Positions 1 to 10,969 of a stretch of DNA of 64,000 nt are shown one piece after another. Position numbers and translations under genes: made by a program. Numbering within the stretch: position 1 is the stretch's first letter; every line of letters starts with the position of its first letter. Source of the DNA: Xiphophorus maculatus (Eukaryota > Chordata > Actinopteri > Cyprinodontiformes > Poeciliidae); assembly GCF_002775205.1 (NCBI RefSeq), contig NC_036460.1:2176056-2240055 (forward strand), in the 5' to 3' direction. The notes under the pieces are model-generated. The model was not told where the DNA came from, searched no databases, and was given only the letters and a program-made list of their open reading frames with translations.

Positions 1-109
1 AGGATGCAGCAGTTTTGTCACTGAAGGAGCTCCATAGATCTGCAACATGCACGGGGTGGGAGTTTAAAAATATAATGTCTCAAAATGTACACCTGTTGTT
101 TTCTCTCAG

Positions 110-3100
110 AGGAATATCGGCATGAATTTTTGGAAGTGAAGAACGAAAACAAAAAGACGGAATCCTTTAATCACACCTTCACCGTCTGTCTGTCCACCAT
201 GTTCGATTTCAACAATGTGCTGCAGGTAAGTCTGGTTACCTGCTTGTTAGCATGATTCACAGTTTACAGATCAGTAAACAACACAGACAGTCTAAATAAG
301 GCGCACTGAAACTGGACTGCTTCTTCGGAGTGCTAAAGTTTGCACAACGAATTCAGCAGCCTTTCAGTTCCACCAGGTGTTTGCTAACTGCTGCTGCTGC
401 TAGTCTGGAGGAGCTGTGTGAGGGAAAACACAGGGGAGAGGGGCTTTTATTCTTAAAGCTACAGAGTGTGAAAAACAAAAGTTATGTACATATTTGTTAA
501 AACTGTCACCATGTTGTGACAGTTCAATATGAGAACAATAATCTGTGAAAAGACCGATTTCCCTGAGCTGCTGTTGCTGTCTGAAGAAATGCATCAAAAA
601 CAACCAATCAGAGCCAGAAGGAGGGGCTTAGCGCTGTCAATCATCCTCGTGTACACGCTGCTAAATGGGCTAATGATGGAGAAACTACTTACTGTTCTAT
701 GAAGATTGTTTATCCGCTGTTATCGGTGGCCATGCTAACTAGCCTAGCATTTCACACCATGCCCAAATGGAGAGGTGATTGACAGCGCTAAGACCCGCCT
801 CCTGGCTGTGATTGGTTGTTTCTAGTTGTCACTGGGAGGAAGCAGAGGAGCTTGAATTTATTCACAGATTATCTGCCTCAAACCAAACTTTAACAACATG
901 GTTTCAACAAACATGTAGAGAAATATTTTTTTAATAAAAGTTACATCCTGCAGCTTTAAAATACTGATAGTTATTTAAATATGACTCGTGTGTTAATGTT
1001 TATTTGCTCTGTTTTGCAGTTTGTGCAGAGTTTAGAAATGTTTCGGCTTCTGGGAGTGAGCAAAGTGTTTGTCTACAAAACCAGCTGCAGCGCTAAAACC
1101 CAGCGCGTCCTGAACTACTACACCAGAAAAGGTAGAGTAGAGCAGAACCATGATGCTTTTTCAGTTTGTTCAATCCAAGAAGTTCTGTGCAAATTTCACA
1201 CCAAAAGGTCAAAGCAGCCAAATCTGGCTTTCCTTTTGACTGACTTCCTTCCTGCCCCTTTTGTTTATTGATGGTCAGACAGGAAACTGCTCAGGGTGAC
1301 AACAGTTTCACCTTATAAACCGTTTTTTAACAGGAAACAGCTGCTGTAAGGAGGCTGTTTCATTTTCTAATGGAGACAAAAACAAACCTTCATTTGACTG
1401 AAGATTTTCACTCAGAGATGATTTTTTTCCCGTCCTGGGCTGAAACGCTGATTTTATTTTATGACCATGTCGCCTCTGCAATTTGTGCACATTTATTGAC
1501 TTGTTACAGCAGCTTATCTATCACACATAAAACTCATTTTTTATCTCTTAAGTGGGTCAGAAGTGATAAAACTCAGCCGACTCAGCGCATATAGAAAGTA
1601 CTCAGCCCCTTAGATAAAGATTTTTAAAGTTATTCCACAATTTATCAATTGCTTTTAGGTCTGGACTTTGACTAGGCTTTTCTATTCTTTGAATCTGCTT
1701 TGATCTAAACCGGCCGTCGTATCTCTGGATGGAGGTTTATGGTTTTCTTCCACAATATTCCTGCATTTCTCTCCATCCGTCGTCTCTTTTCAGTCAATCT
1801 TGGAGCAAACAGGATTTATTGAATTTTATTAATGCGGTTCTGCAGCAGCTGCAACGTGAACATTTAGAGTTGCAGGTCAGGTTAGCGGTTGGGCTAATGT
1901 GACATATTTCTGTTGTGTAATCCTCACTCTGGAAACCGTTTAAAAACAAATCTGTTTCCGTATTAAATATGTTCAATCTTCAACCTAGCTAAATGTTTAG
2001 TCGGCAACGCTGACTAAACTACAATAACTAAATATTGTAGCTCTTTGGTTTAGCCACAAATATTGTAGCTAAAGATTTAGCTTCAACCTAAACCTTTAGC
2101 TTCAACGTAAACATTTTGGCTTGAGCTAAATGTTTAGTTAGCAATCTAACTAAACATTGTAGCTCTTTGATTTAGCTACAAAGATTGTAGCTAAAGACTT
2201 ATCTTCAACCTAAATATGTAGTTAGCAAGCTAAGGATCTAAATCTCTACCTCTAAACTAAATATTTCATTTGAAGCTACAAAATTAGCTTCAAACTAAAT
2301 GTTTGAAGATAATAGTTAACAGGCCAAATATTGAGCTAACAAGCTAAATTTTTAGCTTCAACCTAAATATGCAGCCAGGCAGAGTAAAGATGTCTGCCTT
2401 TAGATCATCGTCCTCATCCTCCTCAGGTATCATAGAGGTGATTCCTTGGTCCATGTCCGGCTTCCTGAATGTCTCTCGCGGATGGCTGCCCTCACACGGC
2501 CCCGGTGACCTCCACTACTTTGGGCAGATTGCCGCGCTCAACGACTGCCTCTACCGGAACATGTACCGGTCCAAATACGTGGCTCTGCACGACGTGGACG
2601 AACTCATCCTGCCCCAGACGGTCAAAACGTACGGAAAACGCTCACATAGCTTCAGTGACAACAGAAACGATTCGTCCAGCAGTGAAAGTTTATTCAGATG
2701 AGAACAAGCTTTTATTTTGATAGTCCACTTTCACTTATCGCCAAACAAATTTGTATTTTAGCCAAATATTTAGCTAGCAACATTTTTAGTCAACAAGTTA
2801 AATATTTAGAACTGTTTAGTTTGGAAACAAACTAAACATTTCAAACTAAACTAAGTATGGAGCTAAATATTTAGCTTGTGCATTAAATGTTTAGTTTTTA
2901 TCTCTGATAATGATAAATGTGTTTTACAGTGTAACTTTATAAATGGAACCCCGTAAATATTTAGCTTCAAAATTAAATATTTGGCTGTAATACTTAAGTC
3001 TAAGCTAGTTTTTTTTAGTTTACAAACCAAATGTTTAGTTAACAGACTAAATGTTTTGATGTAAACTTTATATTTAGTTTGCAGCAAAAGTCAGTTGGGA

Positions 3101-4526
3101 GCTAACTAGTTAGCTTTGAAGCTAAATATTTAGCTTGCTAGTTAAATATTTCATTTTTAAACTATGACCTGTTTATAAATGATGGTGAAAATATGACTAT
3201 AAAAAATTAACCCCATTTTTTTTTCTTTTATGTCAAACTAAATTACCCAAAGTGTTGCAAATTATTTTTGACTGTGTAACTTTACAACCCACACCAAACA
3301 AAATAAGCACAAGTTAGGTTTTAATTTCCAAATAACAAAAAAATGAAACATGAAAGTCATCAGATCGTTTTAAAAAGTGTTTCACTTTCCTTCCTCCAGC
3401 TGGACGGAGCTGCTGCCTCTGCTGGAAAGTAAGTACAATCGAAACAAATGCTACATGTTTGAAAACAACGTGTTCCCCAACAACATGACGCTGCCACGGA
3501 GCGGGACCGACCCGGCCCGCTGGCGGGGCGTCCCGGGCGTGGACGTCCTGGCCCACCTCCACCAGGAGCCCGTCACCAAAGAACACGCTTACGAAAAGTT
3601 CAAGATCATCGTCAACCCTCGACTCGTCATCGCCGTCTCTGTTCACGGCGTGCTCAAGTTCCACAGCCTGAACGGCTGCGTCTGGGTGGACCGGAACATC
3701 GCGCGCATGTACCACACCAGGTAGAGCGCCACTTCCTGTTCCTTCATGATGATCAATCACCTGATCGCTTCATCGCAAAAACATCAGCTAAAATATAAGA
3801 AACAACATATGGAAGTTAAAGACATTGTGTAACATAACATAACAAGTTATCAAGGTTAGCCGAATTACAAAACCTGAAGCCGAGAAAACATTTTAGCTGA
3901 AATAAATTAAAAGATTCATTAATGGGGAAACTTTTATGAAACCAAATAAAACATACTGAAGTTACAGATATAATAATATCCTTATTTTTCATCCTTTCAA
4001 ACTGAAAATGGCGACAGCAAAAGTTTTGAGAAATCGTCAGACAGTTGGTCAGACACTTGCTCAACCATGGTAAATTTTCAAGTTTGGAAATTGTCTCAGT
4101 TTCAAAAGTAAACATTTAAAATATTTCGAGCTCAGAAGTTTCTTGGCAGAAATTTACACCTTCTTTTTATTTTTTAATATACAACGGTGCCAATACATTG
4201 TTGTAGTTTTTTGTATTTCTTTTCATCAAGAAAGAAAAAACCACAAATTATGTTGATCATGCAACATAATTTAGAAGCAAACAAGAAAAAGGAAACTGAT
4301 TTTTATAGGGATTAAAAGCGAGCAAACCTTGAAATTATGTGGAAACAAATGTAAACATCCATTTATTCCTAGTTGAATAAAGTTTTTCTCTCTGTTTCTT
4401 TTCAGAGCTCAGATGCAGATCAGTCTGACTTCAGAGCAGCTGGTTTATGACGGCAGACTGCTGAACTACAGCGAAACGCTCATCAAGGCCGTTAACGTGA
4501 CGCTCAGCGAGAGCGGGATTCTCTGA
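110..4526 (+). CDS. Glycosyltransferase family 92 protein, C-terminal part (5' end outside window)
   Basis: Five exons join in phase: 110-225, 1020-1131, 2427-2628, 3400-3720 and 4406-4526, with a TGA stop at 4524-4526. Every intron has GT/AG ends. About 290 codons are visible; the start, expected to encode a short cytoplasmic tail and a Golgi signal anchor, lies to the left. The product matches the GT92 (DUF23) family: a TVCLSTMFDFNNV block, then the VYKTSC segment, the long W-S-M-S-G/GDLHYFGQ block, and HDVDELILP, whose D-x-D-E is the expected metal/nucleotide-sugar site of a GT-A fold. Known family members (C. elegans GALT-1, a pigeon enzyme) transfer galactose in beta-1,4 linkage onto glycans in the Golgi; donor and acceptor here are inferred only from the family. 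No frameshift or stop is seen. The third exon sits inside an AT-rich repeat. I do not assign a symbol because teleosts have several GT92 paralogues. Confidence 0.88.
453..960. repeat. Foldback (long-TIR) MITE-like element in GT92 intron
   Basis: The left arm (from about 453) and the right arm (to about 960) are inverted copies of each other. Both ends read roughly TTAAAGCTRCAG on opposite strands. Deeper in, the block CAACCAATCAGAGCCAG at 600-617 recurs inverted at 800-820, as does the stretch containing TTAGCGCTGTCAATCA. This is the structure of a non-autonomous DNA transposon with about 200-bp arms. It has no coding capacity. Superfamily not determined. Confidence 0.7.
1595..1800 (+). repeat. 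Tc1/mariner-like MITE remnant
   Basis: The stretch contains GTCTGGACTTTGACTAGGC, then TTTGATCTAAACC, and a later TTTTCTTCCA/CTCCATCC block. This is a widely dispersed teleost remnant related to Tc1/mariner elements, recognised from memory. It lies in the intron after the second visible GT92 exon. Both ends are diffuse. Confidence 0.5.
1983..2370. repeat. Degenerate palindromic AT-rich repeat, left block
   Basis: Diverged repetition of a short motif close to AGCTAAATATTTAGCT, alternating with TTCAACCTAAA. The core is self-complementary, so the array reads alike on both strands. It ends about 55 bp before the exon at 2427. Confidence 0.7.
2750..3160. repeat. Degenerate palindromic AT-rich repeat, right block
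   Basis: The same TTTAGCT/AGCTAAA motif as at 1983-2370 resumes about 120 bp after the exon ending at 2628. Together the blocks suggest that the exon is bracketed by a single expanded repeat. Confidence 0.7.
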
Positions 4527-4832
4527 CGGCTCGACTCAACCCAGACTTTTCATTTTACCTGAATGGAAAAACTCAAGATTCCCATCCGTCAAGAAGACAT
4601 TGACCAGAAACAGGAGAATTAAAAATGTGCTCAGTGAAAGTACTTAACTCCACACATCTTTGAAAATGTATAAATGGGAAAGAAATTAAGAAAAAATATG
4701 GTTTTAGGTACATGGTGTGGTGAAGATTTGAAAGTTTCCTGGAACACAAAACTAAACGATTGTCGTCAGTCTGAGAAAAACCAGTGAGGCAGGAAAACCA
4801 GAAAAGACTCTTTACTCTTTCATCTGGCAGCT

Positions 4833-4854
4833 GAATGAATGAATGAATGAATGA
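4833..4854. repeat. (GAAT)n microsatellite
   Basis: About five uninterrupted GAAT units, 3' of the GT92 stop codon. The rest of 4527-5020 shows no gene. Confidence 0.9.
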
Positions 4855-5020
4855 GGAGCAACTCTCCTCAAGGCAACTTGTAACTGTCATGTTGCTGCAA
4901 CACTTCAACCTCAACCAAGCTGTTTGCCGAATTGCATAATAACTAGTAACATTCACCATTAAACAGTTCAATGAATACGAAACATGGTAAGAAGTTATAT
5001 TTATCATTAAACACTTTCAT

Positions 5021-5134
5021 CAGGGGAGAACGAACGCAGCCGCCACTACCAGAACTTGTGCAGTTGAGATTCTCCCCTGTGGAGAATTCAGAGGTCAGAT
5101 CGCTGCAGGGCGATGATCCTCACCCTGGGCGACC
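5021..5134 (-). pseudogene. 5'-truncated U1 snRNA pseudogene
   Basis: On the minus strand this matches U1 from about nucleotide 41 to the 3' end: CGCCCAGGGTGAGG, then a diverged stem II/III, CTGGTAGTGGCGGCTGCG and a terminal CTCCCCTG. The 5' splice-site-pairing end (ATACTTACCTG) and stem-loop I are missing. The Sm-site region is altered relative to the intact copy at 11322-11485 (CAAGTTCTGG against TAATTTCTGG). Immediately upstream, where the 5' part of U1 should be, lies the 3' tail of a Tx1/L1-like retrotransposon on the same strand. Confidence 0.85.
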
Positions 5135-5136
5135 AA

Positions 5137-5897
5137 TTCAATTTAATTTTCAAAGGTTTTTATTGGTTCTTTACATATAGCACCTTGTTCCATAATAACA
5201 ATAATCCCAAGTTTACATTACCACAACATACCATTGTTAACTCAAAATGGAACACACCGAAGACATTACATACATAAAGGAATTATAAAACAGAATAAAT
5301 TAAACAGATTAAAGGAAACAAAGAGGAAAACAAGAAGCAATGGTTCCATTTTGTCTGTTATTCCAGGTTGTTTCACTATTTTTAATAATTCAGCAGCAAC
5401 TTCCCACTCAAGAATCTCCTCCTCATTCTTTTTTCCTTGACTCCATTTCCAAATGTAATCTTTAACTGACACACCCACCATCTTTATAACATTTGTTTCA
5501 ATTATTTCATATTTTCTGTAAATCAAAATATTTCTTGTTTTCCAAATTGCCTCCTTGACACAATTAATTACAATCCACCACCTGATTTCATTTCTTTCCC
5601 AGTCCTCTTTAAATAACCCGTACGCTATATTTTCATAAGTTAAATTCACATTATGCAACTTGCTCAACCATGGCAACATTAACGTCCAAACTCTTTTTGT
5701 AAAGGGACGTGTCCAGAACAGATGTTTGATCGTCTCCTCGTCCCCACATCTAGCTCTAGGACATCTCGGCCTTTTTGTGCAATTTCTCTTGTATAAAAAG
5801 TCTCTCGTAGGTAAACATTTGTTAACAATTTGCCAAGCCACGTCTTTATGGGTATTCGATAAATTTTTATTATTATATAAAAAACGCCCACAAACGG
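5137..5897 (-). mobile_element. Tx1/L1-like non-LTR retrotransposon, 3' fragment
   Basis: The minus strand encodes the C-terminal end of an ORF2-type polyprotein: the block CLPTRDFLYKRNC, a cysteine/histidine cluster (CPRARCGDEETIKHLFW) and the WWIVINCVKEAIW/RNILIYR block. An A-rich 3' end with AATAAAAAC follows near 5160. The other copy at 5898-7911 has the same blocks and almost the same 3' tail, so the two belong to one family. This copy is 5'-truncated and lacks all reverse-transcriptase motifs. It meets the plus-strand copy head to head near 5897, and its 3' end abuts the U1 pseudogene. Confidence 0.8.
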
Positions 5898-7911
5898 ACT
5901 TAAAAAACTGGAGACCTTTAACTTTACTGGGAGTAGACATAAACATATTATCCAAAGTTTTATTTTTTCGTTTACAAACTGTTATTTTGAATATAATAGA
6001 AAAAGAACAGACTTGTGGAATACCAGGAAGGAAAATGACGGATAGCTTAGCTTTGATCAGAGACATTTATACATCTTGTCAAGAGAGGAAACTCCGTTGG
6101 CCATTTTAGGAATAGATCTAGAGAAAGCAGTTGACAGCAATCACAGGTTTTTAGAAGAAATATTGCGTCACTTTAACTTTGGTAGCAGTTTTATAAAATG
6201 GATAAAGATTTTGTACAATGAATGCAGCAGCGTGGTGGTAGTGAACAGGAAAGCAACTCCACCTTTCACAATAAAAGCAGGCGTCAGGCAGGGCTGCCCA
6301 CTGTCTCCTTTGCTGTTTATTTTAGCCATGGAGCCACTAGCATGTGCAATAAGACAAAATAAAGTTATTAAAGGAATAATTCCTCCAGGGAATTATGGAA
6401 AAGATATTAAACTAACTATGTACATGGACGACCTCCATACAGGAAAGCTTAATGGTAAGCGAAAGATTCACAGCAGCATCAGGAATGAGGATTATCAAAA
6501 ATAAAAGCGAGATATTGTACAGCAACTGGAAAGGGTTAAGGGAAAATCGGGGATTAATAGAAAAAAGCGACATGATAAAAGTTTTAGGCGTCCAAATAGG
6601 AAAAACATGGAAATAGACAATTGGGAGTCAAAATTGCCAAAAATTCAAGGTAAATTACTACAATGGAAGGACAGAGAATTATCATTAATTGGCAAAGTGC
6701 TAGTGATTAAAACAGAAGTCATCTCAACTTTAGCCTTTTTAGCGGCAACCTTCCCGTTACCGCACAAAATAATGGCAGCAATTCGGAAAATGATGTTTCG
6801 ATTCCTATGGGGAAGTCAGCACGAAAAATTAAAAAGAGATATCATGTACAGAGCCTTGAACGAAGGAGGGAGAAACGTAGCAAATATAGGGATAAAATTT
6901 AAAGCAATGTTTATAACACCGATTCTAAAAGTCTGTTTAAATGTGTGTCCCGAGCCCATCTGGACCCCCTTCGCCAAATTCTGGCTGGGAGGGCGAGAAA
7001 TGAAGTATAAGAGGGTCACTTTACACACCCTCCTCGGATAGGTGCCCTGCTATTTTTAATACGGTGGTCCAGGCATTGAAAGGTGGTATGAAAGAAGTTA
7101 CACCAGAACCAATCAAAAGAATAACAATAGAAAGCAAGTTATCTCCTCCCGCCAGGTTGATACCAATTGGAATATTGAATGAAGAGAACGTTAGAATAAC
7201 ATGGAAAAATGTCAACAATAAAAATTTGACAAATAACCTGAAGGACTTGGCGTGGAAGATCGCCAACCTTTGTTTACCTACAAGGGATTTTTTTGTACAA
7301 AAGAGACTGTACAACAAGCTCTAAGTGTCCCAGACTCAGATGTGGGGACAATGAGACGATGAAACATTTGTTTTGGACATGTCCTGTAGTCAGGACAGTA
7401 TGGTCTCTAATGGCACCATGGCTGAATGAGTTGTGCAGGGAGGAGCTAACGGATGAAAAGATGTTGAAAGATGGATGGGAAAAAAAGGAACTGTTGTGGT
7501 GGATTGTAATTAATTGTGTAAAAGAAGCAATATGGAAATCAAGAAATATTTTAATATATAGAAATCATGAGATAATGGAAATAAATGTTATAAAGATAGT
7601 AAGTTCATTGGTAAAAGATTATATTTGGAAGATTAGCTGTGGGAAAAAAAGAGAGGATGATGTTTTGGTATGGAAAGTGCCGGATGTACTACAGAATATT
7701 GTTAAATAACTGTTTTGTTTTTTGTTTGTCTTTATTTCTCTAATGTGACATGGAATATCGCCCCCCTCCCGTTCTTTGGTTATTATATTCCCTTTTGTGT
7801 TAATGAAATGATGTATAAGTAAAAATGTAAGATTGTAATTTTAGTTACAAACTGCTTGCACTGGAAATTATATGTAAAGAACTAATAAAAATTTCTTGAA
7901 AATTGAAATTG
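5898..7911 (+). mobile_element. Tx1/L1-like non-LTR retrotransposon, 5'-truncated, decayed
   Basis: The sequence starts within the reverse-transcriptase domain (DLKNWRPLTLL). It continues with QTCGIPGRK, GVRQGCPLSPLLFI (about 6271-6325) and a YMDD box near 6420, where most LINEs have FADD. After frame breaks near 6100 and 6500 it continues with thumb and C-terminal blocks (MMFRFLWGS, 6790-6820), the CGDNETMKHLFWTCP zinc-like cluster and the WWIVINCVKEAIW block, ending at a stop near 7709. The 3' UTR ends in AATAAAAATTTCTTG near 7885-7900. The endonuclease domain and ORF1 are absent. It is not a functional element. Confidence 0.85.
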
Positions 7912-8749
7912 CTTAAGAATTAAAAGATGAAGATGGAATTAGACGCTTTTTTGTTCAGGTGAAGAAAGACACAACGACAGGAGAAACTCGTCACTTTCCA
8001 CCGGTTATCCAGCTGGGAGCAATTAGAGCTTTGTGTTTTATCCAGGCCAGCTGAAAGTGCAGCACCTTTCTGCCGAATGTAACAATATTCACTACAAGAA
8101 TTGTAAAGCAAACGATCATTTGACTAAGGAGAGCCCCCTTCCTGTAACTGTAACCTCTGTGGGGGGGAGGCCACATTTTAGGACTTGTCCCAAATCATAA
8201 GCAAACAGAGTTAAATTGGCTTCCTCACAAAAAACAGGAACGACATTAAGTTTGGGAGACGAGTTGATTCAAGAGTCGATGATCTCTGCGAGGAGACCAG
8301 AGGACGACCAGCAGTGGGAGGACATGGAAGAGCGAGAGCGGGACGAAGGAGACAGGGGAGTCCACGGTCCCCTTGCCCCTCGTCGGGCTTCTCCAACAAA
8401 GCTTTTGGTGGCTGAGAAAACGGAGACGGGGCCCGACCAGGCGGGTCCAGCTGGGGCAGATCGGACGGAACAATTGGAGCCACTCCCCCTCGGGAGGACG
8501 TGCAACGGAGCATCACCAGGGTCATGACGGCTGGAGATTGTGGAGAAATGTTGGACCTCATGATGATGGACATGATACCATCAACGCCAGAACCAGCACC
8601 GGAAGTGGACGCTGAGGGACGTAGTGCTTCATTTTCCTAGAGGACGATGGGGTCCTGGAGGGACTCCAACCTTTGTTTCAGACAGATGTTTCAGACCAGC
8701 TAAACCCACGACAGCGTTCCCAAGCCCCTCAACGGATTCCTCAGGAGGG
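7912..8749. other. Unassigned stretch inside the retroelement cluster
   Basis: Between two Tx1-like fragments lies DNA that is GC-richer at 8270-8640. Overlapping open frames occur (for example 8216-8527 plus, rich in acidic and basic residues), but I recognise no domain. It could be the ORF1 or 5' region of a related retroelement, since an RT fragment follows on the same strand. No host gene is supported. Confidence 0.35.
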
Positions 8750-8853
8750 CCAGATATAGAAAATTGGAACTTCACAATAAAAGCAGGAGTCAGACAGGGT
8801 TGCCCATTGTCTCCCTTATTGTTTATTATGGCAATGGAACCACTAGCATTCCG
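8750..8853 (+). mobile_element. Tx1/L1-like RT fragment
   Basis: A short plus-strand piece encodes TIKAGVRQGCPLSPLLFIMA, the conserved RT block also found at 6271-6325. It breaks off at about 8853, where a probable LTR begins. Confidence 0.75.
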
Positions 8854-9139
8854 TGTTGTCCCGTCTTCCCCTTGATTGTTCCCAGGTGTGTCTTGTTCCC
8901 TGGTTACCCTCTGTGTATTTAATCCCACCTGTGTTCCTTGTTCCTTGTCTAACATGTCGTACCAGTCTGTCGATGCTGTCTAGCTGTCCAGTCGTTGACC
9001 AGTTGCTACCAGTGTTGAGCCTTAAGACTTCCACTCAGCTGTGCTGCCTGGTTTTTTTAATTTGTGTTTTCCTCATTAAAATCATCATTTTCCTCACACC
9101 AGCCTGGGTCCTCAGCGTCTGCCTCACCACTTCACGACA
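8854..9139 (+). mobile_element. Probable solo LTR (gypsy-like)
   Basis: This 286-bp block starts TGTTGTC and ends CACGACA (TG...CA termini). It has a TATA-like GTATTTAA near 8913, a CATTAAAA polyadenylation-like site near 9075 and a CCTGGGTCCTC tail typical of fish gypsy LTRs. It lies between two plus-strand pieces of a Tx1-like element. I see no clear target-site duplication, and the retroelement does not resume at the same codon, so deletion must have occurred as well. Confidence 0.4.
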
Positions 9140-9590
9140 TGTTTCAGTTTTTATGGGGAACCCAACAAGAAAAATTAAAAAGAGACATTATGTATAGACC
9201 ACTGGACAAAGGAGGGAGAGATGTGCTGGATATAGGAGTTAAATTTGAAGCTATGTTTATAACACCAATTTTCAGAGCTTGTTTAGACCAGCCTCCTTTT
9301 GTCAGATTTTGGCTGGGAGGTCAAAACCTTTTTCAGATAAATGTCCTTCAATTTTCCAAACAGTGGTCCAGTCACTGAAATGTGGCCTAAGGAGATTACA
9401 CCAGAAACAAATGGAGAATAAGTTATCCCCCCTTGGATAGACTGACTGCAGTTGACAAACTGCACAAAGAAAATGTTATAAAAAACATGGAAAAATGTTA
9501 ATAAAAACTTGTCAAACATTCATTAACCAATGTTTACCCACGAAGGCCTTCTGGTGCAGGAGAAACTGTACAAGCCATGATTTACAATGT
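9140..9590 (+). mobile_element. Tx1/L1-like ORF2 C-terminal fragment
   Basis: Translation gives FQFLWGTQQEKLKRDIMYR, MFITPI and FWLGG blocks matching 6800-7000 of the neighbouring copy. A frameshifted continuation through a KENV/CLPTK region runs to about 9590. Multiple stops show that it is dead. Probably the same insertion as 8750-8853. Confidence 0.7.
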
Positions 9591-9730
9591 GGCCTAAGCA
9601 GGCTCTTAGCATTGGAGTCATGAACGTTGCTCTGAACTTGGTTCTTATGTCTGGCACTGCTCTGTCTAGTTGTCTAAACATTATTTCTCTTTTTAATTTT
9701 TCTAGTTGGTTTCCTGTTGGTTTGCGATGA
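9591..9730 (-). mobile_element. Tx1/L1-like fragment, inverted
   Basis: The minus strand encodes an EKLKREIMFRQLD...FMTPMLRACLG block homologous to the plus-strand copies. Only about 45 codons are recognisable. The following 9731-10154 shows no gene that I can support. Confidence 0.6.
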
Positions 9731-10154
9731 CAAATCAGACAGAATCCAGAAATTGTGAAGCTCTGAGGTTTTTTCTTTATGCATTTCTTCAAACATTTCG
9801 TTCCAGTTCACAGCAGGACATGCAATCAAGCAACAGTCGCTCTAAACCACCTGGCTTTTAAAGCTTTTAGTCCCTGCCAGGACTAATGAAGGGCTGGAGA
9901 CAACATTTACGTTTCCAGGTAGAAAAAACATTTGTGCTAAACTATATTCCTAGAAAAATATTTACATAATTACAACTAAAACAAAACAAAATCCAGAAAC
10001 TTCTCCCTCCCTCTCAAACAACGGATTTTCCCAGTGAGGCTGATTGAAAACACCTGGTCCTGGCCAGCACTGCTCAGGGGCGCGTTTCCATGGCAACACA
10101 CGACCAGGTGACCTCAAAGAGACGAGACAAACAAAAATATTAAATAACGCAAGT

Positions 10155-10962
10155 TACTTCCTCCAAACAGACTCCAGGACCTGTCATGGATGGTGGCTCA
10201 TGGGATCCTGCCGGTCGGAGCCGTTATGCTCCCGCGGCATGTCTGCAACGGCCATCTGCCCCCGACCCGGTTGTGGCGCGCCGGAGTCGGTGAGGCTCCT
10301 GCTGTGGGAGTGCAGCGCTGCTGTGGACCTGTGGGCGAAAGCCGGCTCCTTGCAATTCCCACACTTGCCAGCAAGGGAGGTCCTCGAACCACAGCTAGTG
10401 CTGTACGGGGTGAGCCCGCAGAAAATGACGAGAAAGGACTTCGCTGAGATGTGGCTCACCCCAGCCACCATCAAAGACGCCATTTGGACCTCCAGAAACT
10501 TGCTGGTGAGCAGGCGCAGGCAGATGCCCCCCGTGGCTGTGATCCGGATGGCAGCAGCAACAAGAGCAACATCAAGGGCTGCAGGTGGCGCGCCAAGGAC
10601 ACAGCCACCAAGAAGAATCGCCTGCGCCTCCGTGGACGAAGGAGCCGGCGCTCCACGAGCAGAGGTCCAAGCAGCGGCGGCCTGGCTCTCCGGGTGAGGC
10701 AGGAGGGAAGGAGCTTCAGGGCGGGATCCCCTCTGAGCACCAGCGCTGTCTGGAAGGTCGGGACGGCTCCGGACTTGGGAGGGAGTCACCCCGGTCCTGC
10801 TCAACTTTTAACCCACAGAGATTTTCTGTTTTATACTCTTGTTCTTAGCCTCTTTTTAGCCTAAAGTGATGAACATGAACATTTTTTGAAAATTTCTGTA
10901 TAACTGCAAAAATGTAATGGTTTTTTAAATGCTTACAGTAACAATAAAAATTTTCGAAAGAA
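10155..10962 (+). mobile_element. GC-rich Tx1-like ORF2 C-terminal copy
   Basis: A second, GC-richer family. One frame gives DLSWMVAHGILPVGAVM. After a shift near 10235 another gives CPRPGCGAPESVRLLLWEC and IKDAIWTSRNLLVSRRRQ, the same architecture as the AT-rich copies (cysteine cluster, then an AIW-x3-NxL block). The family histidine of the cysteine cluster appears replaced by Leu. The 3' UTR ends at AATAAAAATTTTCG near 10945-10958. The frameshift and truncation mark it as non-functional; the 217-residue open frame should not be called a host gene. Confidence 0.65.
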
Positions 10963-10969
10963 AAAAAGA

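Noticed and set aside
3314..3760. 148-codon minus-strand frame
   Set aside because: Complement of GT92 exon 3400-3720, which is coding by homology; the antisense frame matches nothing.
5021..5897. snRNA-LINE template-switch chimera
   Set aside because: In such chimeras the snRNA is at the 5' side of the LINE sequence. Here it follows the 3' end.
5137..7911. A single twin-primed LINE insertion
   Set aside because: Both inverted halves contain the same 3' region, which twin priming cannot produce.
10184..10804. 206-codon minus-strand frame
   Set aside because: Antisense of the GC-rich Tx1-like copy; high GC content keeps several frames open by chance.
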